A stretch of 64,000 bases of DNA from Bdellovibrionales bacterium Ga0074137 (GCA_001464715.1 LNDT01000005.1:1-64000), one strand, 5' to 3'. Counted from the first letter of the stretch, positions 51,471-59,690 are shown. The notes: generated by a model from the letters alone, not told the origin. Translations and numbers: made by a program.

Positions 51471-51851
51471 ATGCGAGAAGAAGGTTCGTCCAATCTGAAA
51501 GTGACGTTTGTCAGAAAGCGAAAATTCAGCGGCGTGGTCTCAGGTGTTCCTGGTGAGTGGAATCTTGAGCTCGCCGTCGAAGGAACGCCTCATCCTCAAT
51601 CGGGTATGATTCTAAACCTCATCGACATTGATCAAATGCTGGATGAGGAAATTTTATCGATCGATCGCAGTGCGGGAAGTGCAAGCATCCCTGATGCCGA
51701 CCTGTGGCTCAGTAGGGCGGGAAAAAAAATTTCGGTACAAATAAAAAGACTCACTCTTTCGAGTGAGTCGGCTTCTAGTGATGCTTCTTTTGTTTCCATC
51801 GCCATCGACGATGGCGAATTTCGGTATTTGTCGATGGCACCTAAGAACTAG
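51471..51851 (+). CDS. Degenerate 6-pyruvoyltetrahydropterin-synthase-like protein
   Basis: A 126-residue protein in which EWNLELAVEGTPHPQSGMIL followed by NLIDIDQMLDEEI mirrors the strand-helix core of the PTPS/QueD family (usual pattern H-N-Y-x-L-x-V-x-V-x-G-x-x-D-x-x-T-G-M-V-x-D-L). The zinc-binding histidines of that family are missing: there is no H-x-H and the N-terminal His is absent. The protein is therefore unlikely to be an active pterin synthase. Its 3' third overlaps the nrdAB terminator hairpin. GGAG lies about 12 bases upstream of the ATG. Confidence 0.6.
   Translation: MREEGSSNLKVTFVRKRKFSGVVSGVPGEWNLELAVEGTPHPQSGMILNLIDIDQMLDEEILSIDRSAGSASIPDADLWLSRAGKKISVQIKRLTLSSESASSDASFVSIAIDDGEFRYLSMAPKN
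51739..51769 (-). terminator. Intrinsic terminator of nrdAB, inside the PTPS-like gene
   Basis: On the minus strand: GACTCACTC-GAAA-GAGTGAGTC followed by TTTTTATTT. A perfect 9-bp stem with a GAAA tetraloop lies 90 bases past the nrdB stop (51859). It lies wholly within the convergent PTPS-like coding sequence. Confidence 0.85.
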
Positions 51852-51858
51852 TTTTAGC

Positions 51859-52872
51859 TTAGAAGGACTCGTCGAAACTTACCTGTCCCGAAACGCCGAC
51901 CTGGTAGGCCGAGACGCGTCGTTCGAAGAAGTTTGTCAGCTCCTGGACATCTTGCAGTTCCATGAAACCGAACGGATTCTTGGAGTTGAACTTCGGTGGA
52001 ATATTAAGGGCCATCATTCGCTGATCTGCAATAAATTGCAGGTACTGGCGCATGTCGGTCAGTGAAAGTCCGGCAATACCGGCGCCAAGCATTCCGCCGC
52101 CCAAGATGTCTTCTGCAAACTGCATTTCACACTCGACAGCTTCGGAGAGCATTTCGACAACCATGTCCTTCATCTGGTCATTGAAAAGTTCAGGCTCTTC
52201 TTGGCGAACCGTTTCGATGACTTTAAATGCGAAGCTCATGTGCCCGCTCTCATCGCGAAAAACCCAGTTTGTTCCCGACGCAAGACCATCTAAGAGACCT
52301 TTTGAGCGCAAGAAATAAACGTAAGCGAAAGCAGCGAAGAAGAAGAGACCTTCTACGCACGTCGCAAAGCAAATTAGGTTCATCAAGAAGCGACGGCGAT
52401 CTTGAATTGTATCAAGTTTGTCGAGCTCATTGATGGAGTCCATCCACTTGAAACAGAAATCGGCTTTTCGCTTCAATGACGGAATATTCTCGACCGCCGA
52501 AAACGCTTTTTCGCGCTCTTCGTGGTCGGGAATGTAAGTGTCGAGAAGAGTGAGGTAAAACTGTACGTGCAGCGCTTCTTCGTAAAGCTGCCGAGACAAG
52601 TAGAGACGCGCTTCGGGAGCGTTGATGTGCTTGTAGAGATTCAAAACAAGATTGTTCCCAACAATGGAATCACCGGTCGCGAAAAATGCGACCAGGCGAT
52701 TGATCAAGTGTCGCTCGGCTGGCGTGAGCTTACTTGCAAGATCGTTCGTGTCCTTTGAGAAATCGACTTCGTCGACGGTCCAAGTGTTTTTAATCGCGTC
52801 TTTGTACATCTCGTAGAAAGTCGGATACTTCATCGGGCGAAGGGTCAGATTGAAACCTGGTGAGAGCAGCAT
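51859..52872 (-). CDS. nrdB: Ribonucleotide reductase class Ia beta subunit
   Basis: The small subunit that houses the di-iron/tyrosyl radical cofactor, 337 residues from ATG 52872. That start has AAGGA eight bases upstream and gives the family-typical MLLSPGFNLTLRPMKYP; longer frames reach back into nrdA. The iron ligands and radical Tyr are present: LYEEALHVQFYLTLL (Glu, His, and Tyr four residues after the His) and FRDESGHMSFA. The C-terminal tail SGQVSFDESF is the usual NrdA-docking peptide. It lies 100 bases after nrdA and is followed by a terminator at 51739. Confidence 0.95.
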   Translation of the reverse strand: MLLSPGFNLTLRPMKYPTFYEMYKDAIKNTWTVDEVDFSKDTNDLASKLTPAERHLINRLVAFFATGDSIVGNNLVLNLYKHINAPEARLYLSRQLYEEALHVQFYLTLLDTYIPDHEEREKAFSAVENIPSLKRKADFCFKWMDSINELDKLDTIQDRRRFLMNLICFATCVEGLFFFAAFAYVYFLRSKGLLDGLASGTNWVFRDESGHMSFAFKVIETVRQEEPELFNDQMKDMVVEMLSEAVECEMQFAEDILGGGMLGAGIAGLSLTDMRQYLQFIADQRMMALNIPPKFNSKNPFGFMELQDVQELTNFFERRVSAYQVGVSGQVSFDESF

Positions 52873-52972
52873 AATCCCATTCCTTCTGCATTCTTGCAGT
52901 TCGTTGAAAGCGCCCATTTCCTTGAGCGCTACTTCTGTCTTTTTTCTAAAAACCTTTTCTAAAAAAAACCTC

Positions 52973-55573
52973 TTAAGAACAAGCTTCGCACGATTCCGGA
53001 TTCTCAAGCGAGCACGCAATAGCTTCCGCATCAGAATATAATTTTTTTTCGACTGCACCTGCTAAATTTGCAGCATCCATCGCGGCCGCATTTCCCGCCG
53101 CCGTTTCGCGACTTTTCGCCGAGTTTGCAGCTTCAAGTTGTGCAGCCAGTGCGGCTTTGGCAGCGTTCATTTTCGCTGTGGCCTCACCGCTCGCGTCGTC
53201 GGCTTGAGACGATTCCTTGGTCAGTGTGACCTTTGCGATGGATGTCGCCGGACGAGATCTCAAGTAGTACGTCGACTTGATGCCTTTTTTCCAAGCGTAC
53301 ATATACATCGAAGAAAGTTTCCCAATCGTAGGGCTTTCTTGGAACAAGTTCAGCGAGGCGCTTTGATCGATGAAGGCTCCGCGGTCGGCGCCCATTTCAA
53401 TCAAGGCTTTCATCGGAAGCTCCCATGCTGTTCGGTAGATTTCACGAACGCGCTCGGGGATATCAGAAATGCCCTGAATTGAGCCCTCTGCTTTTTTGAT
53501 TTCATTGCGAATGCGGTCATTCCAAAGGTTCAAACCTTTAAGCTCTTCGATCAGGTACTTGTTCACTTGCAAGAATTCGCCTGAAAGAGTTTCGCGCTTA
53601 AAGAGATTCGATACCATCGGCTCGATCGATTCGTAGCTTCCAACAATCGACGCGATCGTCGCTGTCGGTGCAATTGCGATCAGAAGCGAATTGCGAAGTC
53701 CGGATTTCACAATGCGCGCGCGAAGCGCGTCCCAGCGAGCTGGATTTGTGGGCGCAACTCCCCAGAGGTCAAACTGAAGGACGCCGTCGGCCGCACGCGT
53801 GTCTTTAAACGCCGGGTGAGGACCGAATTTTTCAGCCAGTTCGCAGCTTGTTTCCAAAGCTACATAGTAAATCTCTTCTTGAACGCGTTTTGAAAGTTCA
53901 CGTGCTTCTTCGGAGTCAAACGGAAGACGCAATCGGAAAAAAGCGTCCTGAAGGCCCATCACGCCAAGACCGACCGGGCGCCACTTCGAATTCGACGCAC
54001 CAGCCGTCGGGGTCGGGTAGTAGTTGATGTCGATCACTCGGTCTAAAAACTTCACCGCCGTGCGGACAGTTTTTGTGAGCTTCTCGAAATCAAACGCACC
54101 TTCAGTAATGTGGCGTCCTAGATTCACTGAACCCAAGTTGCAAACAGCTGTCTCACTGTCGGAAGTCACTTCAAGAATCTCTGTGCAGAGGTTTGAGAGG
54201 TGAATCACGTTTCCGGGAACTTTGGTTTGGTTCGCCTTGGTATTGGAAGCATCTTTAAATGTCATCCAGCCGTTGCCGGTCTGTGCGAGTGTCTTCATCA
54301 TGCGCGAGTATAAATCTCGCGCCTTCACTTGACGGGCAAAAAGACCTTTTTCCTCGGCCGCAAGGTAAGCTGCTTCAAATTCTTTTCCGAAAAGATCTGT
54401 GAAGTGTGGAACGACTTTTGGATCGAACAAACTCCACATTTGATCTGTTTCAACACGCGCCATGAATAAATCTGGCACCCAGTTGGCGAGGTTCAAGTTG
54501 TGTGTGCGCTTGGCCTCATCACCTGTGTTGTCGCGAAGCTCGAGGAACTCCTCGATATCCGCATGCCAAGATTCTAGATAAACGCAGCAAGCGCCTTTTC
54601 GTTTTCCACCTTGGTTCACGGCTGCAACCGAAGAATCCAAAGTTTTTAGCCATGGAACGATTCCATTGGAGTGCCCGTTGGTACCTTTAATGAGTGAGCC
54701 ACGCGAGCGAACGCGGTGGTAAGCCACGCCGATGCCGCCAGCAAACTTCGAAAGAAGAGCGATGTCTGTGTACTTCGCATAGATGGAACCAAGGTCATCT
54801 TGTGGAGAGTCCAAAAGATAGCAGCTCGACATTTGTGGTCGAAGCGTTGCCGAGTTGAAAAGCGTTGGAGTCGACGGCATGTAGTCGAGTCGCGAGATGA
54901 GTTCATAAAGCTCAACAGCTTCCTCGGCCGATTGTGCAAGGCCACAAGCCACTCGCATGAAAAAGTACTGTGGTGTTTCAAAGACAGCGCGGCTCTTTGG
55001 GTCTTTTAAAAGATAGCGATCGTGGACCGTGCGAAGTCCGAAATACTCAAACAGAGTGTTGCGTGCGGGGTTGATGGCGGCTTCAAGTTTTTCGCGATTC
55101 TTCTTTACGAAGTCGGCTGTGTCTTTTGCGATGATCCCTTTAGCGAAACCAAAGTCGACAGACTCCATGAAGTTTCGAACACCTAACGATACGACTTCTT
55201 CGTCGATGTAGGTCGACAAGAGGCGCGCCGCGAGGAGCGAGTACTGGGGCTCTTCCGAAATCAGAAGAGACGCCGTTTGAACGCAAAGATCATCGAGTTC
55301 TTTTGTCGTGGCTCCGTCATAGAGGCCCGAGATGGCGCGAATGGCAACGCGATGAGGATCGACTTCGTTCAATCCGCCGCAGAGACGGGTGACACGATCG
55401 ACGATTTTCAAAACATTGACGGGCTCTAGGCGTCCGTCTCGTTTTTTTACTCGCATCGAAGGGGCGATGTTCGCTGCATTTGAACTTGCAGGGCGACCGA
55501 ATTGTGATTCTGATTTTTCGCTGGATGTTTCGTCGGTGGCTTTAGCAGCGACTTTCTCGGTGTGAATTTCCAT
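52973..55573 (-). CDS. nrdA: Ribonucleotide reductase class Ia alpha subunit
   Basis: The large catalytic subunit, 866 residues from ATG 55573 (AGGA nine bases upstream). An N-terminal ATP-cone for allosteric control follows a Ser/Glu-rich leader (about 40-130: VKKRDGRLEPVNVLKIVDRV). Active-site motifs are in order: PQMSSCYLL, HLSNLCTEILEVT, ETAVCNLGSVNLGRH and PTATIASIVGSYESIEP. The C-terminal redox cysteines lie in IACSLENPESCEACS, at the end of a long Ala-rich tail (about residues 800-845) that is longer than usual and should act as a flexible swinging arm. Confidence 0.96.
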   Translation of the reverse strand: MEIHTEKVAAKATDETSSEKSESQFGRPASSNAANIAPSMRVKKRDGRLEPVNVLKIVDRVTRLCGGLNEVDPHRVAIRAISGLYDGATTKELDDLCVQTASLLISEEPQYSLLAARLLSTYIDEEVVSLGVRNFMESVDFGFAKGIIAKDTADFVKKNREKLEAAINPARNTLFEYFGLRTVHDRYLLKDPKSRAVFETPQYFFMRVACGLAQSAEEAVELYELISRLDYMPSTPTLFNSATLRPQMSSCYLLDSPQDDLGSIYAKYTDIALLSKFAGGIGVAYHRVRSRGSLIKGTNGHSNGIVPWLKTLDSSVAAVNQGGKRKGACCVYLESWHADIEEFLELRDNTGDEAKRTHNLNLANWVPDLFMARVETDQMWSLFDPKVVPHFTDLFGKEFEAAYLAAEEKGLFARQVKARDLYSRMMKTLAQTGNGWMTFKDASNTKANQTKVPGNVIHLSNLCTEILEVTSDSETAVCNLGSVNLGRHITEGAFDFEKLTKTVRTAVKFLDRVIDINYYPTPTAGASNSKWRPVGLGVMGLQDAFFRLRLPFDSEEARELSKRVQEEIYYVALETSCELAEKFGPHPAFKDTRAADGVLQFDLWGVAPTNPARWDALRARIVKSGLRNSLLIAIAPTATIASIVGSYESIEPMVSNLFKRETLSGEFLQVNKYLIEELKGLNLWNDRIRNEIKKAEGSIQGISDIPERVREIYRTAWELPMKALIEMGADRGAFIDQSASLNLFQESPTIGKLSSMYMYAWKKGIKSTYYLRSRPATSIAKVTLTKESSQADDASGEATAKMNAAKAALAAQLEAANSAKSRETAAGNAAAMDAANLAGAVEKKLYSDAEAIACSLENPESCEACS

Positions 55574-55600
55574 CGTGGATGTTCCTCTCGGTCGTTCTTT

Positions 55601-55644
55601 TTGCGTCGTTAGGTTGCGTTTTAAGTTGCGTTTCAAAATTGCGT
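55601..55644 (-). repeat. Four phased TTGCGT boxes in nrdA leader
   Basis: TTGCGT occurs at 55601, 55614, 55626 and 55639, so at spacings of 13, 12 and 13 bases, 28-71 bases upstream of the nrdA ATG. The surrounding bases (AGGTTGCGTTTTAAGTTGCG) are also partly repeated. They may be binding sites for a regulator of nrdAB. Confidence 0.7.
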
Positions 55645-55651
55645 CTTTGGG

Positions 55652-55674
55652 CGTGGTTCCGAATTGGAACCGCG
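55652..55674 (-). promoter_or_regulatory. Hairpin in nrdA leader
   Basis: CGTGGTTCC-GAATT-GGAACCGCG: a nine-base stem with one G-T pair and a five-base loop, 80-100 bases upstream of the nrdA start and directly next to the TTGCGT boxes. As DNA it is an operator-like palindrome; as RNA, a leader hairpin. Confidence 0.55.
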
Positions 55675-56102
55675 TGGCTCTTGAGTCGACGCTACTCGCG
55701 CCACTTTTTTTCTGTCAAAGAGGATTTAAGACCACCGGTACCAGGAAAATTTAAAAAAAACTGGCGTTAAAAAACGGGCATAGGCGCCTCGTCGTTAGCT
55801 CTGCCAAATTCCTGGTTTTTGCGTCATTTCGCGGGGTTTCATGCTTGTTGTTTTGGCGCAGACCTATTTTGTGGGTGTCAAAGCGACCGCGTTACCCGTC
55901 GGAAATCTGTCGCGGCACTGTCAAAAGTTTGCTCTCTAAAGCGGCAGTCAGATTTCTGACGCACTGTTGTTGCACACTTATTTGAGCTTGTTTCGGTTGA
56001 TCTGTCCCTGTCTGAGACTGCGCGGATTAAGACTTCATCACACACTGTATTGATTCGAGATAGCGCTTTAGTCGGTGGGCCGAAAGCGCCGATAATTTTC
56101 TA
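55675..56102. promoter_or_regulatory. Divergent control region nrdA / DUF4123 gene
   Basis: About 430 bases without a gene, the longest gene-free stretch in the window. It is locally AT-rich (55740-55770) and contains a GTCAGA-TT-TCTGAC palindrome at 55947-55960. I do not see a convincing NrdR box, a -35/-10 pair for either direction or a known riboswitch. Confidence 0.4.
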
Positions 56103-57128
56103 ATGGGCGCTCCTAGAATTACCTCGCAAACGCGAGATGAAGACCAGAATAAACACCGTGGCCGACATGGCTCATTGCTTCGGCCCGTCGACGCCGTTGC
56201 CTCCCGCGAGAAGCTCTCACTTCTTGCGGCGAAAGGACGCCTGTTTGCTTTGGTGGATCCTTACTTTGAGACTTTCAGTTTCGGTGCGCAGAGGAAGCTT
56301 GAACTGCGCGACACGGATCCTCAATTTTTTGAGATGATCGCATGGGATAAAGTGACTTATGAGCCGCCGCGCCTCACGCAAGTTCCGGTCGAAGGATTGT
56401 CACTTGTCCTTGATGGACTCTCGACCGAAAGGTGGGGAGTCTTTGTTGTCTCTAGGTATTCTCTTGATGAGCTTGCGGACCATTTACAGCGCTTCGTTAT
56501 TGCTCGCGGCCCCGATCAGAATCCTTATTTTCTGAGATTTCATGACGCTTCCGTTTTGGGAGTACTTCTTGAAACATGGAGTTCCAGCGCGCGCGCCAAG
56601 TTTTTTGGTCCCATCGATTCATTCGGTCTTCCAGATCTTGAGACGATGGAAGTCCGTTTGATCGAATCTCCCGTGGGTGCGCGCTCGCGGCGTGCTGTGC
56701 GCCCGGAGGCTTGCCTTTTAGATCTTGAACGCGAGCAGCTTCAGAGTTGTTCAGAGGCCATTGAGCGAGATCTTGTGAAAGTCATATATTGGCATTTAAG
56801 AAATCATCACTCCAAAGTCGTCCAGCATTTAGAGCGCAACCAGTTGGAAGAACGAGTCCGTGTTTCCGTCGACCGGGGACGCAGTTTTGGATTTCAAACA
56901 ATTGCAGATTTGGCCGGCTACTCGGCCCTAATGTTTGAGCTTGCGCCGAACTTTGATGAGCACCCCAGTTTTAGAAAAATTCTTTCTGACCGCGAGATAT
57001 TGCCAGAGCTCAAGCTTCGACGCTTGTCGCAGCAGATTTCTGAGATTGATTGGCGCGAAGCTCTGGATCGGTACGATAGGAATTTTTGGCGGGCGCAGCC
57101 TGTGCGCTCGCGGAAGTCTGGTTCTTAG
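56103..57128 (+). CDS. DUF4123-domain protein (type VI secretion adaptor-like)
   Basis: The middle of this 341-residue protein follows the DUF4123 pattern: KGRLFALVDPYFETFSFG near residues 44-61, then GVFVVSRYSLDELADHLQRF and PYFLRFHDASVLGVLLETW (the usual GIFL-S...L..HLR...V...G...FRFYDP.VL). The C-terminal QTIADLAGYSALMFELAPNF with DEHPSF resembles the helical extension seen in many DUF4123 proteins. DUF4123 proteins are chaperone-adaptors that load effectors onto VgrG in type VI secretion. No VgrG, PAAR or effector gene is adjacent. The last 119 bases overlap the convergent phaC gene. Confidence 0.72.
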   Translation: MGAPRITSQTRDEDQNKHRGRHGSLLRPVDAVASREKLSLLAAKGRLFALVDPYFETFSFGAQRKLELRDTDPQFFEMIAWDKVTYEPPRLTQVPVEGLSLVLDGLSTERWGVFVVSRYSLDELADHLQRFVIARGPDQNPYFLRFHDASVLGVLLETWSSSARAKFFGPIDSFGLPDLETMEVRLIESPVGARSRRAVRPEACLLDLEREQLQSCSEAIERDLVKVIYWHLRNHHSKVVQHLERNQLEERVRVSVDRGRSFGFQTIADLAGYSALMFELAPNFDEHPSFRKILSDREILPELKLRRLSQQISEIDWREALDRYDRNFWRAQPVRSRKSGS

Positions 57129-58200
57129 CTCCGCCTGTCGATGCAAATCGAATCATATCTTTCCAAAGAGACTCTCGGGTTCGTTTTGAAAGTAAGGCCC
57201 CGATATGGCCGCCTTTCTGTTCATAGAACTCATGCAATGCCAATGGCAGAGCTTCTTTAAGCGCGCGCGTCGATTCAATCGGAACAATGTGGTCATCGAT
57301 TGCGGCCAGCGAAAAAATTGGAAGCGTCAGCTTTGACGGATTTCGCCACAGTGGCTTCAGAGCTTCTTTTCCTGGGCCTTTGGCGGCCGCGTTCATCATT
57401 GCATTTTCTCTGTAGAGAGGAATTAGGAGGTCGCGGAAAAGTTCGCTAGAAAAAGAGATATTGTCATTGGACCAAAGCTCCATCTGAAGCCACGATTCAC
57501 GAAAGTCTTTTTCCGTGAGACGAGTTGCAAACATCCACCACCTCTTTGGCGTCATCGTTGGACGAAGCATTTGAAACGTCAGCTGCAGAAGAGGCCACGG
57601 AATCGTCTGAAAACTCTGAGCGAATCGCTCGGCGTCCCACTCGGGTGTTTGAAACCAAGTGTTGAGAAGTGCCGTGTTCGCAGTGTCGATGGGAGTGGTG
57701 AGAAGAATGAGTCCATCAATTTTGAGTGGATCGCTGCGCAGATTTTCCTGGGCCGCAAAAAGAAGGGCGAGGTTTCCGCCCAGGCAGTGACCTAACAGAG
57801 TGCGGGGTCTTGCATCGTCCTTTTCAAATTCGGAATGAGCATGAACGGTGTCGAGAGCTCTCTTGAGGCGGCCTGAGAGGAGTCCCTCAAGCCCAAGATC
57901 ACGCTCGGAGTCCTCCGGGGAGCCCCAGTCCATCAGTATAACTTCAAGGCCCGCGCGAACCAAAGCGCCAATCAAACTTCGGCCGCGCCCAAGATCGAGG
58001 ACATAAGGTCGGTTGATGAGAGAAGGAAAGACGATGACCTGGCCTATTGCGGGCGCCTCGTGGGCTTCGTAAATTTTTACGCGCAGTGATCCTTCTGAGT
58101 AAATCGTCTTGGACGGTGTTGCTTCAAAGAGGGGACGACTGATCACACTTTGAGTCCAGCGCGACGTCGGAATGCGCTCGAGAAGATTTAGGCCCTTCAT
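57010..58200 (-). CDS. phaC: Poly(3-hydroxyalkanoate) synthase, class III-like
   Basis: An alpha/beta hydrolase of 396 residues with the PHA-synthase lipase-like box G-H-C-L-G-G: the nucleophile is Cys139 rather than Ser. Asp302 or Asp303 is in LAAIDDHIVP and His332 in QKGGHIGALL. Other PhaC features are VILMDWGSPEDSERDLGLEG and ELWSNDNISFSSELFRDLLI. The length and residue spacing match the short class III enzymes that need a PhaE partner. A Ser/Ala/Gln-rich tail of about 45 residues extends over the end of the DUF4123 gene. Its ATG overlaps the stop of the 64-residue ORF upstream. Confidence 0.88.
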   Translation of the reverse strand: MKGLNLLERIPTSRWTQSVISRPLFEATPSKTIYSEGSLRVKIYEAHEAPAIGQVIVFPSLINRPYVLDLGRGRSLIGALVRAGLEVILMDWGSPEDSERDLGLEGLLSGRLKRALDTVHAHSEFEKDDARPRTLLGHCLGGNLALLFAAQENLRSDPLKIDGLILLTTPIDTANTALLNTWFQTPEWDAERFAQSFQTIPWPLLQLTFQMLRPTMTPKRWWMFATRLTEKDFRESWLQMELWSNDNISFSSELFRDLLIPLYRENAMMNAAAKGPGKEALKPLWRNPSKLTLPIFSLAAIDDHIVPIESTRALKEALPLALHEFYEQKGGHIGALLSKRTRESLWKDMIRFASTGGAKNQTSASAQAAPAKNSYRTDPELRANQSQKSAATSVEA

Positions 58201-58391
58201 CGGATGCGCGCTTTGAAGCTTGAGATCTCGGACTGCATTTTTGTTAGTTCAATTCTCAGTGTCGAATTCGCGTTCACAGATCTTGCCATCAGCGCAAGAA
58301 GACGTGGGCTTCGCGCCCACTTTAAAAATCGATCCTCAAGATCTTGATCGATCGATTTGAGGGCGCGTTGAATAAGAGATTTTTTCTCCAT
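58197..58391 (-). CDS. Small helical protein upstream of phaC (possible PhaE-like partner)
   Basis: A 64-residue protein (MEKKSLIQRALKSIDQDLED..., ending MQSEISSFKARIR) predicted to be two helices with a coiled-coil-like end. The stop overlaps the phaC start in ATGA, which argues that it is translated. Class III PHA synthases act with PhaE, a helical protein of about 350 residues; this one is far shorter and shares only the helical character and position. The role is inferred from context alone. There is no clear ribosome binding site. Confidence 0.6.
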   Translation of the reverse strand: MEKKSLIQRALKSIDQDLEDRFLKWARSPRLLALMARSVNANSTLRIELTKMQSEISSFKARIR

Positions 58392-58558
58392 CGTGTTTAA
58401 TATATTTCACAAAGAGTTTAAAAGCTCCAACCGAGCTGTTGCTCTAATTGCCGAATAATCGCTGCGATTAACTTCAATTCTTTGCGATTTCGGCGGAGGC
58501 AGAGAATCCTTACTTTCGACAGCTAGTGTTTATTCCAATAATTTTTATGGAGGATATT

Positions 58559-58855
58559 ATGGCAGAAAAAACGGCGAAGTCCGCGTTTGCACCGTTTATG
58601 GATTTTGGTGGCTACGACATGAAGGGTTTCGAGTCTGCGAGTCAGACGTGGAAAGACTTGGTCGCTCAACAAATCCGTGCCTCTTACACTGTAGCCGAAC
58701 AGGGTATGGCCATCTCGCGAAAAGCGACCGAGTACTGGACGACTCAGGCGCAGGAAGTTTTGAAGTACCAGCAAGAGGCCGTGAAATTCACAATGGCAAT
58801 GGCGGATGACGTTCGCAAAGCGGCTTTCGAGACAGCGGAAAAAGCTGTTAAGTAG
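58559..58855 (+). CDS. Phasin-family protein
   Basis: A 98-residue amphipathic helical protein (SASQTWKDLVAQQIRASYTV, then EYWTTQAQEVLKYQQEAVKF) with the phasin pattern. Phasins coat polyhydroxyalkanoate granules. GGAGG lies five bases before ATG 58559, a near-ideal site, and a strong terminator follows at 58889, so it is an autonomous and probably well-expressed gene. It is read divergently from the PHA synthase operon. Confidence 0.85.
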   Translation: MAEKTAKSAFAPFMDFGGYDMKGFESASQTWKDLVAQQIRASYTVAEQGMAISRKATEYWTTQAQEVLKYQQEAVKFTMAMADDVRKAAFETAEKAVK

Positions 58856-58888
58856 ATCTCGGAAAAGCTGGTTGTTAGGTCCAGAAAA

Positions 58889-58935
58889 GGGTCACGAACG
58901 TCTCGGACTGAGACATTCATGACCCTTTTATTTTT
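58889..58935 (+). terminator. Intrinsic terminator after phasin gene
   Basis: A long interrupted stem, GGGTCA-c-GAA-c-GTCTC paired with GAGAC-a-TTC-a-TGACCC, around a short loop, followed by TTTTATTTTT. The hairpin begins 34 bases after the phasin stop. Confidence 0.9.
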
Positions 58936-59012
58936 AACCTTATTTGAATCTTAGGAATTTTCCCGAGGTGCGCCCTAGAGGCACATTGGATTTGAGCCGA
59001 TAAGCTCTATAG

Positions 59013-59690
59013 ATGGCATATGATATTCCGGATTGGTCAGTCGAGGTCGCGCAGACCATAATGACCAAAGTTAAAAACAAAGACACTGAGACGTTTGACC
59101 ACTGTGTTCGGGTTTCACGAATGGCGCGTATGCTTTCAATGGCAGCCGGTCTTGGTGAATCGGAAAGTCGGATCGTCGAGTACGCAGGTCTTTTTCACGA
59201 CATCGGTAAAGTCGGAGTGCCTGACGAAATTTTGATGAAGCCTGCAAAACTCACTGATAGCGAATATGAAGTGATGAAATCCCATCCGGTGCTGTCGGTT
59301 GAAATTCTAAAGCCGATCAGCCATGTCGATTTTTTTGCACTCACAGTCCCCGGTGTACGTCATCACCATGAGCGCTTTGACGGACGCGGTTACCCGGACG
59401 GTTTAATGGGTGAAAATATCCCGCTCGCAAGCCGTATTATTCTTGTCGTTGATACTTACGATGCCATGACGTGGAGTCGACCTTACAGAAAAGGCCTTCC
59501 AACAGAAGTCGCCTACAAGGAACTTGTCGAATTCTCGGGTCGCCAATTTGATCCGAAGCTTGTCGAAGTATTTTTGAAGGCTCACCCGAAATGGAACATC
59601 AAGGAGCCATCACTGTTCTCAGAAGTGAACGGGACTGTTCTTGCCGGACTTAATCCAAGTCCGCATTTGCGCGCAACAGACGCTGCCTAA
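59013..59690 (+). CDS. HD-GYP cyclic-di-GMP phosphodiesterase
   Basis: A single-domain HD-GYP protein, 225 residues. It has TFDHCVRVSRMARMLSMAAG, the metal-binding HD in GLFHDIGKVGVPDEIL, the HH-ERFDGRGYPDGL block with the GYP signature, and IILVVDTYDAMTWSRPYRKG. All metal ligands appear intact, so cyclic-di-GMP (or cGAMP) hydrolysis is likely. There is no receiver or sensor domain, so it acts as a stand-alone effector. The C-terminal 45 residues after FLKAHPKWN are unrelated to the domain. Confidence 0.93.
   Translation: MAYDIPDWSVEVAQTIMTKVKNKDTETFDHCVRVSRMARMLSMAAGLGESESRIVEYAGLFHDIGKVGVPDEILMKPAKLTDSEYEVMKSHPVLSVEILKPISHVDFFALTVPGVRHHHERFDGRGYPDGLMGENIPLASRIILVVDTYDAMTWSRPYRKGLPTEVAYKELVEFSGRQFDPKLVEVFLKAHPKWNIKEPSLFSEVNGTVLAGLNPSPHLRATDAA

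Noticed and set aside
52872-53058. N-terminally extended NrdB (62 more residues)
   Set aside because: The extension overlaps nrdA and is a basic, family-unlike sequence; the ATG at 52872 has a good ribosome binding site and matches the usual NrdB start.
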